Below, piece after piece: positions 1 to 7,455 of a stretch of 64,000 bases of DNA. The stretch comes from Sulfuricystis thermophila (lineage in GTDB: Bacteria; Pseudomonadota; Gammaproteobacteria; Burkholderiales; Rhodocyclaceae). The notes under the pieces are model-generated. The model was not told the DNA's origin, did no database searches, and saw nothing but the letters and a program-made list of their open reading frames with translations. Position 1 is the stretch's first letter. Each line of letters begins with the position of its first letter. Made by a program: the position numbers and the translations under genes. The stretch spans positions 2,046,001 to 2,110,000 of the forward strand of contig NZ_AP019373.1 of assembly GCF_004323595.1 (NCBI RefSeq). Direction: 5' to 3'.

Positions 1-841
1 CCGCCGGCACCTCGACCTCGCGCAAGGCGTAATCGAGGCCATAGAGCTCGCGGTAGTAATCCATGGCGCTCGTGCCGCTGGTCATGTCCTCTTCGGCCTT
101 GCCCGGCAGCACGTAACGGCCGGCGAGCACGAAATAGACGATGCCGGAAGCGAGCAGCGCCAGCCCGATCGGCGTGACGGTGAACAATGGCCAGGTCTGC
201 ATCTGCTGATCCGGCGGCAACGCCTTGTTCGAGGCAAGGATCAGGTCATTGAGAAGAATCAACGGGGACGAGCCGACCATCGTGATGGTGCCGCCGAGGA
301 TCGCGCAAAAACCCATCGGCATCAACAAGCGCGACATCGGCAACCCCGTGCGCGCCGAGATGCGCGCGACCACCGGCAGGAAGAGCGCCGCCGCACCGAC
401 GTTCTGCATGAAGCTGGAAATGAAGCCGACCGTGCCGGAAATGGCCGGAATGATGCGCGCTTCGGTACGACCGGCGACGCGCAGGATGAAGCCGGCCACC
501 TGACCCATCAGGCCGGTCTTGTCGAGCCCTGCGCCGATGATCATCACCGCGATGATCGACACCACCGCGTTGCCGGAAAAGCCGCGGAACAGCTCCGCCC
601 CCGGCACCAGCGGACGGGCAAGCCCGAGCCAATCGTGAAAGTGGCTCACCAGGCCGAGGATCACCATCACCGTCACGGCGGCGACATCGACACCGACCAC
701 CTCGAACGCGAACAGATAGACGGTCAGCATCAGGATGCCGAACGCGACGGCGATTTCACGCGACGGCACGACGTTGGCGACGACGAGCCAGACGAGGAAA
801 AACAGCACTGCGGCAATGATGGACTTGAGATTTTTCTTCAT
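1..841 (-). CDS. SLC13-family anion permease (3' end outside window)
   Basis: Inner-membrane carrier of the SLC13/DASS (CitT/SAC1-like) type, likely moving sulfate or dicarboxylates with Na+ or H+. About 280 N-terminal residues are visible and the reading frame runs open off the left edge, so the C-terminal part, where TrkA-C domains often sit, is missing. The ATG at 839-841 is followed by a short basic start (MKKNLKS) and a series of hydrophobic helices. The family's paired Gly/Thr-rich re-entrant motifs are visible as SSFMQNVGAAALFLP and GGTITMVGSSP. Substrate cannot be read from sequence; the neighbouring SulP and TauE-type carriers make an inorganic sulfur anion plausible. The 48 bp separating it from the upstream sulP gene are largely filled by a short interspersed repeat. 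Confidence 0.8.
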   Translation of the reverse strand, partial: MKKNLKSIIAAVLFFLVWLVVANVVPSREIAVAFGILMLTVYLFAFEVVGVDVAAVTVMVILGLVSHFHDWLGLARPLVPGAELFRGFSGNAVVSIIAVMIIGAGLDKTGLMGQVAGFILRVAGRTEARIIPAISGTVGFISSFMQNVGAAALFLPVVARISARTGLPMSRLLMPMGFCAILGGTITMVGSSPLILLNDLILASNKALPPDQQMQTWPLFTVTPIGLALLASGIVYFVLAGRYVLPGKAEEDMTSGTSAMDYYRELYGLDYALREVEVPA

Positions 842-860
842 GGGATCACACTCGAAGTGG

Positions 861-885
861 AAAATCGGCGCTGGCAGGACGGCAC
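861..885 (+). repeat. Short interspersed repeat, copy 1 (intergenic)
   Basis: 25-bp unit matching the window-wide consensus (A-rich start, core TCGGCGCTGGC, end GGACGGCAC) with one core change (GGCAGGAC for GGCGGGAC). It sits between the stop of the SulP gene at 890 and the start of the SLC13 gene at 841. Confidence 0.75.
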
Positions 886-889
886 CGGT

Positions 890-3025
890 TCACGAGGCAG
901 GGCGCAACAGCGTGCCGGCGGTCTCGATGCCGGCTGCGGCGGCGCGGCGGTAGGCTTCCTCGATCGCGGCATCGGCAGTGCCGAAGACGTTTTCGGCGCC
1001 GATCGCGTCCATCAGCCCGGTGGCTTGCATCACATCGCGCACCTGCTTCTTGAGGCCGCCGAAGAGCAGCGTCACGCCATTGGCGCGCAGGCGTTCGACG
1101 AGATGGTGGATCACCTCTTCGCCCGAGGCATCGAGCTCGTTGATCGCATCGCCGACGACGATCAGGTATTTCATCCGTGGATGCTCGGCCACCGCTTCGA
1201 GCACCGCATCCTCGAACCAGGCGACGTTGGCGAAATAGAGCCGTCCGTCGAAGCGCACCGCGACCACCGTTTTCGATTCCGGCAGACCGGCTACCCGGAT
1301 GTCGCGCAGCGTGCCGTCGGGATGGCGACCGAGAACGGCGACGCGCGGCGTCATCGTGCGGTAGAGGAACAGGCCGATGGCCAGACCGGCGCCGATCAGG
1401 ATGCCCTTGTCGAGATGTGGCGCCACGGCAAGGGTGGCGACGAAGGTGACGATCGCCGCGATGCCGTCGTGCCGACTCGCCTGCCAGGCGTGTTTGATCG
1501 CCGCGAAATTGACGAGCCCCACCACGGCCATGATGATCACCGCCGCCAGGGTCGCCTGCGGCAAGTGATAAAGCAATGGCGTCAGGAACAGCAGCGTGAG
1601 CAGCACGAACAGCGCGGTAAACACCGAGGACATGCCGGTCGCGGCGCCGGCGTTGAGATTGACCGCCGAACGCGAAAACGAGCCGGACACCGGAAAGGCC
1701 TGCGTCAGGCTGCCGACGATGTTGGAGAGCCCCTGACCGACCAGCTCCTGGTTCGGATCGAGCCGCTGTTTGGTCTTCGCCGCCATCGCCTTGGCGATCG
1801 AGATCGCTTCCATGAAGCCGACCAGCGAGATGACGATCGCCGTCGTGAGCAGCGTGCCGAGCATTTCCCAATTCATCTTCGGCAGCGCAAACGACGGCAA
1901 GCCCTCGGGAATCTTGCCGACCACCTGGCCGCCGCCGGAGAGTTTCACCTCGCCCTTCTCGCCATGCACGCCGCGCACGATGCGCCAGCGCAGACCATCG
2001 CCCGTCTCGCCCGGCGGCACCTGGCCATGCGGATGAAAGCGCACCGTGCCATCGGCAGCCATGCCGCGCTCGAAAACGAAGGTGCGCAGCGCACGGCTGC
2101 GCCGGCGGTTTTCCTCCTCGCGGTCCTTGATCTGCAGACGCAACAGTTCGATCTCGTAATTGAGCTCGACGCGTTGCGCCGCCGTCTCATGCGCCGCCTT
2201 GTCGAGCGCCTTCAACGCCGCTGATTTATCGAGCAGCCGGGCATTGAGTTCATGGGTGCGCGTCTCGGCCTGCCGGTACTCTTCGAGCAGCAACCGCACC
2301 CGCTCGTCAGCAATCGCCTCGACGGACACGGCGGCCGTCTTCTCGAAGCCGATCCACCAAGAAAGCGAGGTCGCCAGCACCACGGCGATCAAGACGCCCG
2401 GCCATTTCGGCGCGAAATGGCGAAAGCCCCAGATGACCGCCAATGACCCCAGACCCATCGCCAGCGTCGGCCAGTGGGTGTCGCCGACGAGCTGCAGCAC
2501 GCCCCAGATGTCGGCCAGGAAGGATTCCGAGCGGCCCATCGGCACGCCAAAGAGTTTGTTCAACTGCGACAGGCCGATGATGATCGCCGCGGCGTTGGTG
2601 AAGCCGACGATCACCGGGTGCGAGAGGAAATTCACCACCACGCCGAGCTTGAAGACGCCCAGGACGAGCTGCACCAGACCCACCAACAGCGCGAGCATCA
2701 CCGCCAAGGCGATGAACTGCTCCGACCCTGGCGCGGCAAAAGGAGCGAGCGAGGAGGCGGTGAGCAGGGAGACTACCGCGACGGGGCCCGTGGCGAGCTG
2801 GTTCGAGGAACCCCACAGCGCCGCTACCGCGACTGGCAGGAAGGCCGCATACAGACCGTAATAGGCTGGCAGGCCCGCCAGTTGCGCGTAGGCCATCGAC
2901 TGCGGCACCAGCACGAGGGCGACCGTCAGGCCGGCAATGAAATCGGCGCGCAGCGTTGGGCCGCCATAGGGCAGCCAGCGCAGGAAAGGCAGGAAGCGTT
3001 GCAGGCGAGGATGGGCACTCAGCAT
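890..3025 (-). CDS. SulP-family sulfate/bicarbonate permease with coiled-coil insertion and STAS domain
   Basis: Inner-membrane SulP/SLC26 anion transporter, 711 residues against a usual 550-600. Residues 1-230 give the first half of the membrane domain, including the conserved LVLVPQSMAYAQLAGLP stretch. Residues about 236-366 are an insertion: a highly charged helix (240-312, rich in E, R, K, L) predicted as coiled coil, then a Gly-rich segment. The family motif GKIPEGLPSF resumes at 370 and the second membrane half follows. A STAS domain occupies about 565-700 (DASGEEVI). Substrate may be sulfate or bicarbonate; the nearby CBB genes make bicarbonate possible, but this is inference. The promoter region to the right carries a direct-repeat operator shared with the second sulP gene. 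Confidence 0.88.
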   Translation of the reverse strand: MLSAHPRLQRFLPFLRWLPYGGPTLRADFIAGLTVALVLVPQSMAYAQLAGLPAYYGLYAAFLPVAVAALWGSSNQLATGPVAVVSLLTASSLAPFAAPGSEQFIALAVMLALLVGLVQLVLGVFKLGVVVNFLSHPVIVGFTNAAAIIIGLSQLNKLFGVPMGRSESFLADIWGVLQLVGDTHWPTLAMGLGSLAVIWGFRHFAPKWPGVLIAVVLATSLSWWIGFEKTAAVSVEAIADERVRLLLEEYRQAETRTHELNARLLDKSAALKALDKAAHETAAQRVELNYEIELLRLQIKDREEENRRRSRALRTFVFERGMAADGTVRFHPHGQVPPGETGDGLRWRIVRGVHGEKGEVKLSGGGQVVGKIPEGLPSFALPKMNWEMLGTLLTTAIVISLVGFMEAISIAKAMAAKTKQRLDPNQELVGQGLSNIVGSLTQAFPVSGSFSRSAVNLNAGAATGMSSVFTALFVLLTLLFLTPLLYHLPQATLAAVIIMAVVGLVNFAAIKHAWQASRHDGIAAIVTFVATLAVAPHLDKGILIGAGLAIGLFLYRTMTPRVAVLGRHPDGTLRDIRVAGLPESKTVVAVRFDGRLYFANVAWFEDAVLEAVAEHPRMKYLIVVGDAINELDASGEEVIHHLVERLRANGVTLLFGGLKKQVRDVMQATGLMDAIGAENVFGTADAAIEEAYRRAAAAGIETAGTLLRPAS

Positions 3026-3036
3026 GTCACGAATCT

Positions 3037-3068
3037 CTTCACGCTTGCTTCACGAAGCCAGTGATATT
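3037..3068 (+). promoter_or_regulatory. Predicted response-regulator operator and promoter (direct repeats CTTCACG-N4-CTTCACG, -10 GATATT)
   Basis: Perfect 7-bp direct repeats CTTCACG at 3037-3043 and 3048-3054, one helical turn apart (11 bp), followed 8 bp later by a -10-like GATATT at 3063-3068. The same arrangement (CTTGACG-N4-CTTCACG-N9-GATAAT) lies at 7384-7416. Spacing of this kind is typical of OmpR/PmrA-class operators, and an OmpR-class regulator is encoded between the two sites. It would drive the 88-residue gene and TauE-UspA gene to the right, and could also influence sulP to the left. Confidence 0.5.
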
Positions 3069-3153
3069 ACTCATGCCAGCCGACGTGAGGTTTCGAGGCT
3101 GTTTATCCGGCGATCAGCAGCACCGATCGCCATTTTCATAGCGAGGTCTTGCC

Positions 3154-3420
3154 ATGATTCACGACAGGCGCCTATGGGCGAAGACGATTTTCTGGGGCGC
3201 CCTCACTGCCTTCCTCTACGCCTTGCTGTTCATCGAATCCGAACGCGTGATCGAACTCTCGCGCACGGCCCGCGAACACCCTTGGCATGTCCTGGTGCCC
3301 ATCGCCATCGCTTTTGCCATTTCCTTCACACATGGTGCCTTCACCGGCCTGTTTTGGGAGGTCATGGGGCTGAAAGCGGCGTCCAAGGCGAAAACGCCGC
3401 AAACGGCTGGGCAGGAGTGA
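3154..3420 (+). CDS. Small membrane protein, two predicted transmembrane helices
   Basis: 88 residues, not recognised as a named family. Two hydrophobic segments (about 9-27 and 47-68) with the N-terminus basic and a charged, Ala/Lys-rich tail. The start ATG at 3154 has a GAGG-type ribosome site just upstream. The stop is 3 bp before the TauE-UspA gene, so the two are very likely co-transcribed, and the small protein may be a partner subunit or stabiliser of that permease. The function is inferred only from position. Confidence 0.65.
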   Translation: MIHDRRLWAKTIFWGALTAFLYALLFIESERVIELSRTAREHPWHVLVPIAIAFAISFTHGAFTGLFWEVMGLKAASKAKTPQTAGQE

Positions 3421-3423
3421 ATC

Positions 3424-5355
3424 ATGGAACAACTCCAGTTCATCGAGCTCAATGCCGCGACGGTCTTCCTGCTCGTCCTGATCGGCTTCATCGGCGGCAT
3501 GGTCTCTGGCTTCATCGGCTCCGGCGGGGCCTTCGTGCTGACGCCGGCGATGATGTCGCTGGGCGCGCCGACGATGGTGGCGGTGGCCTCGAACATCTGC
3601 CACAAGTTCCCCAAGGCGCTGGTCGGCGCGGTCAAGCGCCACAAATATGGCCAAGTCGACGTCAAGCTCGGCGTGCTCCTTGGCGTTTTCGCCGAGTCCG
3701 GCATGCTTTATGGCAAGCACGTAATGACCTCGATCAAGCAGAGCTTCGGCTCCGCCGGTACCGATCTCTATGTCTCGGTCGTCTTCATCGTCGTGCTGGC
3801 GATCGTCGGCGCCTATGTGCTGCGCGACTACCGGCGGCTCAAGCGGCTCGATCAGGAGGGCATCTTGCCTGCAAGCGAAGAGACGTCCAAGCTTGCCCGC
3901 TGGGTGCAAGCGATCCGCGTCCCCGGCACGATGGTTTATTTTCCGAGCGCCAAGGCCGAACTCTCCTTGCTTTTCGTCATTCCGATCGGCTTTTTCACCG
4001 GCATGCTCGCCGCGACGATCGCCGTCGGCGGATTCATCGGCGTGCCGGCGATGATCTATCTGCTCGGTGTGCCGGCGCTGATGGCCTCGGCCACCGAGCT
4101 CGTCGTCGCCTTCGTGATGGGCCTGGGCGGCACGATCTTCTACGGTCTCGAAGGCGCGGTCGACGTGCGCCTGTCGATGCTGATCCTGCTCGGCTCGCTA
4201 TTCGGCATCCAGCTCGGCGCGATCGGCACCACCTACGTCAAGGATTACCAGGTCAAGCGGGTGATGGCGGTGATCATGCTCACCGTGCTGTTTTCACGCT
4301 TTTTTTACCTGCCCGGCTATCTTTCCGAACTCGCCCTGATCGAGAAGCTTTCCCATGAGACGGTCGGGACGCTGAAAACGCTGGGCGACTCGGTGCTCGC
4401 CGTGGCCTTGATTCTCGGCGCGGTGACCGTGCTCACCTCGCTCACCCGCGGCATTGCCGAACACCGCAAACTCGAGATGCAGCGCGAGCTCGAAACCAGC
4501 CTTGCCCGTCTCGCCCCCACGGCCGCAGCGATCGAACCGGCCGCCCCCCTCGGTCGCATCCTCGTCGCCAGCGATGATTCAGAGTACAGCCGTGGCGCGC
4601 TGACGACGGCCGACGCGCTGGCCCAGACACTGAATGCCGAGTTGCTGGTGGTGGCGGTGGCGGTGGTCAATCCGGAATATGCCACGGCGGTGCCCGAGCT
4701 GCGCGCCACCGCCCTCGAAAAAGCGACGAGAGCGGCAGAGAGAGGACTGGAACAGACGCACAGCAGCAAACGCGGCAAGCTCATCGTCGAGGCCGATGAT
4801 CCTTACCGCGGCATCGTCGAGGCTGCCGAGGAGGCACGCGCCGACCTGATCGCGATCGGCCGCCGTGGCAAGCGGGGGCTGGCGCGCGACCTGATCGGGG
4901 ACGCCACCGCCAAGGTGATCGGCCATGCCAGCGCGCCGGTGCTGGTTTGTCCGCGCGGCGCGCGTTTCGCCGACGGCCCGCTGCTCGCCGCCACCGACGG
5001 CTCACGCCATGGCGATGCGGCGGCCTGGTTTGCCGGCAAGCTGGCCGAACGGCTCGGCCGCGAGCTGATCGTCGTTTCCGCCGTGCTGCCCGACCAAACC
5101 GATGCGCGCCGACGCGAGGCGGTCGCCGCCGTCGAGCGCGTCGAGACGGCATTCCAGGGCACGCTGCCGAAGGTGAGAGGGATCGTCGCCAGCGGTCGCG
5201 CGCATGAAGCGATCCTCGAGGCGATGCGGCAGCACGAAGCGGCGCTCGTCGTCATCGGCAGCCATGGACGCACCGGCATCGAGCGCCTGCTCATGGGCTC
5301 GGTGGCCGAACGGGTGATCGGCTTCGCCGACCGGCCGGTGCTAGTCGTACGGTGA
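3424..5355 (+). CDS. TauE/SafE (TSUP) permease fused to two UspA domains
   Basis: 643 residues. About 1-345 is a TSUP-family membrane domain (Gly-rich GGMVSGFIGSGGAF in the first helix and a matching second half near 190-240), the family of sulfite/sulfonate/thiosulfate-related anion carriers. Two cytoplasmic universal stress protein domains follow, about 377-510 and 518-643. The second has the complete ATP-binding pattern G-2x-G-9x-G-S (GSHGRTG...MGS). In the first the final S/T is replaced by D (GRRGKRG...IGD), so only the second may bind ATP in the usual way. Co-transcribed with the small membrane protein upstream. Architecture is clear; substrate is unknown. Confidence 0.88.
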   Translation: MEQLQFIELNAATVFLLVLIGFIGGMVSGFIGSGGAFVLTPAMMSLGAPTMVAVASNICHKFPKALVGAVKRHKYGQVDVKLGVLLGVFAESGMLYGKHVMTSIKQSFGSAGTDLYVSVVFIVVLAIVGAYVLRDYRRLKRLDQEGILPASEETSKLARWVQAIRVPGTMVYFPSAKAELSLLFVIPIGFFTGMLAATIAVGGFIGVPAMIYLLGVPALMASATELVVAFVMGLGGTIFYGLEGAVDVRLSMLILLGSLFGIQLGAIGTTYVKDYQVKRVMAVIMLTVLFSRFFYLPGYLSELALIEKLSHETVGTLKTLGDSVLAVALILGAVTVLTSLTRGIAEHRKLEMQRELETSLARLAPTAAAIEPAAPLGRILVASDDSEYSRGALTTADALAQTLNAELLVVAVAVVNPEYATAVPELRATALEKATRAAERGLEQTHSSKRGKLIVEADDPYRGIVEAAEEARADLIAIGRRGKRGLARDLIGDATAKVIGHASAPVLVCPRGARFADGPLLAATDGSRHGDAAAWFAGKLAERLGRELIVVSAVLPDQTDARRREAVAAVERVETAFQGTLPKVRGIVASGRAHEAILEAMRQHEAALVVIGSHGRTGIERLLMGSVAERVIGFADRPVLVVR

Positions 5356-5360
5356 AGTGA

Positions 5361-5385
5361 GTGCCGTCTCGCCAGCGCCGAGTTT
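5361..5385 (-). repeat. Short interspersed repeat, copy 2 (intergenic)
   Basis: Minus-strand copy (GTGCCGTCTCGCCAGCGCC continuing GAGTTT on the plus strand) in the 61-bp gap between the TauE-UspA stop and the response-regulator start, so it occupies much of that leader. Confidence 0.75.
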
Positions 5386-5416
5386 CGACACGGCGGTCTT
5401 GGGCAATAATGCCGGC

Positions 5417-6130
5417 ATGCCGAAACCGCCGTTGAAACTGTTGATCGTCGAAGACGACGCCGATCTTGCCGCCAACCTCGCGGATCACTTCACCGCCCAG
5501 GGCCATTTCGTCGATATCGCCGCCGACGGCAAGGCCGGCTTGCACCTCGCGGCAACGGAGAACTTCGACGCGATCCTGCTCGACCTGATGCTGCCGGGCA
5601 TCGATGGCATCGAGCTGATGCGCCGACTGCGCGAAGAGATCGGCCGCACCACGCCGATTTTGGTGATCTCGGCGCGCGACACGGTGGCCGAGCGCGTCGC
5701 GGGACTTGCCGCCGGCGCCGACGATTACCTGGTCAAACCTTTCGCGCTCGCCGAAGCCGAGGCGCGCGTGCTGGCGCTGGTGCGCCGCGCCCGCCAGACG
5801 GTGGCCAAGACGCGCATCCGTTGCGCCGATCTGGTCTATGACAGCGCCAGCCTGCGCGCCGCCTACCGGGGCCGTCCGCTCGATCTGGCGCCGATTCCCT
5901 TGCGCATCCTGGAAATGCTGATGCGCGCCAGTCCCCGTGTGGTGCGCCGTGGCGAACTCGAACGCGCGCTGTGGGGCAATGCGCCGACCCCCTCCGATGC
6001 GTTGCGCAGCCATCTCTATGCCCTGCGCAGCACGCTTGCGGCGGCCGGCGCGCCGGATGCGACGATCGAGACCGTGCGCGGTGTCGGTTGGCGACTGGCC
6101 GCCTCTCCCGCCGATGCCGCGACGGATTAG
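5417..6130 (+). CDS. OmpR-family response regulator (QseB/PmrA-like)
   Basis: 237 residues. N-terminal receiver domain with the acidic pair in LLIVEDDADL, phosphoacceptor Asp in LLDLMLPGIDG, conserved Ser in VISARD and Lys in YLVKPF. The C-terminal half is a winged-helix trans_reg_C domain (RSHLYALRSTL recognition region, ETVRGVGWRL end). The ATG at 5417 is chosen because the longer reading frame begins inside the interspersed repeat and lacks receiver homology. The next gene, the sensor kinase, overlaps its end by 17 bp. Likely targets are the two direct-repeat promoters at 3037 and 7384, which flank the gene pair. Confidence 0.88.
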   Translation: MPKPPLKLLIVEDDADLAANLADHFTAQGHFVDIAADGKAGLHLAATENFDAILLDLMLPGIDGIELMRRLREEIGRTTPILVISARDTVAERVAGLAAGADDYLVKPFALAEAEARVLALVRRARQTVAKTRIRCADLVYDSASLRAAYRGRPLDLAPIPLRILEMLMRASPRVVRRGELERALWGNAPTPSDALRSHLYALRSTLAAAGAPDATIETVRGVGWRLAASPADAATD

Positions 6131-7388
6131 TTTCCGCGCGCGGCTGGCGCTCTCCTTCGCCGCCTTCGGCGCCTTTGTCGCGGTCGTGCTCTCGCTGGCG
6201 ATCGCCTATGGCGCCCACGACGTCGCCCGTCGCCTGATGGATCAGACCCTGGGCGCCGAAATCGAGGACTACATCGCGCGGCGCGCCCGCAATCCCGCCT
6301 CCCTGCCGCCGGCGGCCGTCGGCCTGCGGGGCTTCGTCGCGCCCGTCGACCAGAGCGACGCAACACAGCCGCCCGCCGTGCGTGCCTTGCCACCGGGACG
6401 CCACGAGATCGTCATCGACGGCATCCCCTATCGTGTCGCCGTCGAGCTCCGTGACGGCTGGCGTTATGTGATCCTGTTCGATGAGACACGGCAGAAACGG
6501 CGCGAGGCGCGCTTTGTGATCTGGCTCGTCGGCGGCGCCATTGCCGTGATCGTGCTGGTGTTCCTCGGCGCCTGGTGGCTCGCTGGCCGCACGCTGGCGC
6601 CGCTCTCCCTGTTGGCGAGCGAGATCGCGCAGGCCGATGTCGATCGTCCACCGCGCCTTCCCCACGCGACGCTCCCCGCCGACGAGCTCTCTGCCTTGGC
6701 CGAAGCCTTCGAGCGCTACCAGACGCGTCTTTCCCGTTTCATCGAACGCGAACGGGCGTTCACCGCCGACGCGAGTCACGAGCTGCGCACGCCGCTCGCC
6801 GTGATCCAGGGCGCCGCCGAATTGCTCGCCGACGATGCAACGCTCGGCCCCGTGCAACGCGAACGCGCTGGGCGCATCGTGCGCGCCAGCCAGCGGCTTG
6901 CCGAGCTCGTCGACGCCTTGCTGTTGCTGGCCAGGGAAGAGACGGCCGCGGGCGAGTGCGATGCGGCGCTCGTCGCACGCGAAACGTTCGAACGGCTCAC
7001 GCCGCAGTGCCAGAAACGTTCTCTCAAGACACGAATCAAAACGCCACAGACACTTTTGCTGCCGCTCGCGGCGCCGCTGTTTGCGATCCTGGTCGGCAAC
7101 CTGCTCCGCAATGCCTGCGAACATGCCCGCAGCCGGGTCGACCTCACGGTGAGTGAAACGGCACTGACGGTCAGCGACGACGGCCCCGGCATGAGCGAGG
7201 ATGAGCTTGCCCGCGCGCCAGAACGCTACTGGCGCGGCCCGGAAAGTCGCGGCGCAGGTATCGGTCTGGCGCTGGTGGCGCGCATTTGTGAGATCGCCGG
7301 ATTCGTGCTGCGACTGGCCAATGCTCCAGAAGGGGGCTTTATCGTCGAAGTGAAATTTTCGTTGTCAAGCCGCGCAACGGTTTCTTGA
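6114..7388 (+). CDS. Two-component sensor histidine kinase
   Basis: 424 residues. One transmembrane helix near the N-terminus (about 10-32), a short periplasmic sensor region, a second helix (WLVGGAIAVIVLVFLGAWWL), a HAMP-like linker, then HisKA with the phosphorylated His in ASHELRTPLAV. The HATPase domain shows the N box (GNLLRNACEHA), G1 (SDDGPGMSEDE) and G2 (GAGIGLALV). The start overlaps the regulator's end, indicating translational coupling; the two form a matched pair. Signal unknown; the flanking anion carriers suggest a sulfur or carbon anion or a related stress. The stop codon lies inside the direct-repeat operator of the next gene. Confidence 0.88.
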   Translation: MPRRISFRARLALSFAAFGAFVAVVLSLAIAYGAHDVARRLMDQTLGAEIEDYIARRARNPASLPPAAVGLRGFVAPVDQSDATQPPAVRALPPGRHEIVIDGIPYRVAVELRDGWRYVILFDETRQKRREARFVIWLVGGAIAVIVLVFLGAWWLAGRTLAPLSLLASEIAQADVDRPPRLPHATLPADELSALAEAFERYQTRLSRFIERERAFTADASHELRTPLAVIQGAAELLADDATLGPVQRERAGRIVRASQRLAELVDALLLLAREETAAGECDAALVARETFERLTPQCQKRSLKTRIKTPQTLLLPLAAPLFAILVGNLLRNACEHARSRVDLTVSETALTVSDDGPGMSEDELARAPERYWRGPESRGAGIGLALVARICEIAGFVLRLANAPEGGFIVEVKFSLSSRATVS

Positions 7389-7416
7389 CGGAGGCTTCAC
7401 GAAATACGGCGATAAT
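7384..7416 (+). promoter_or_regulatory. Predicted response-regulator operator and promoter of the second sulP gene
   Basis: Direct repeats CTTGACG (7384-7390) and CTTCACG (7395-7401) separated by 4 bp, then GATAAT at 7411-7416. This matches the arrangement at 3037-3068 in repeat sequence, period and distance to the -10. It starts within the stop region of the sensor kinase, 40-70 bp before the sulP-UspA start. Confidence 0.5.
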
Positions 7417-7455
7417 TCGTGACTTCCTCCTTCAGTGATTGCGAATTTTCTGCCG

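Noticed and set aside
635-2224. 529-codon open frame antisense to the SulP gene
   Set aside because: Composition is Arg/His/Asp/Gln-rich shadow of a high-GC gene; the opposite strand has clear SulP and STAS motifs.
5357-5416. Earlier start for the response regulator at 5357
   Set aside because: The extra residues come from the interspersed repeat and precede the receiver domain; the ATG at 5417 gives the family start.
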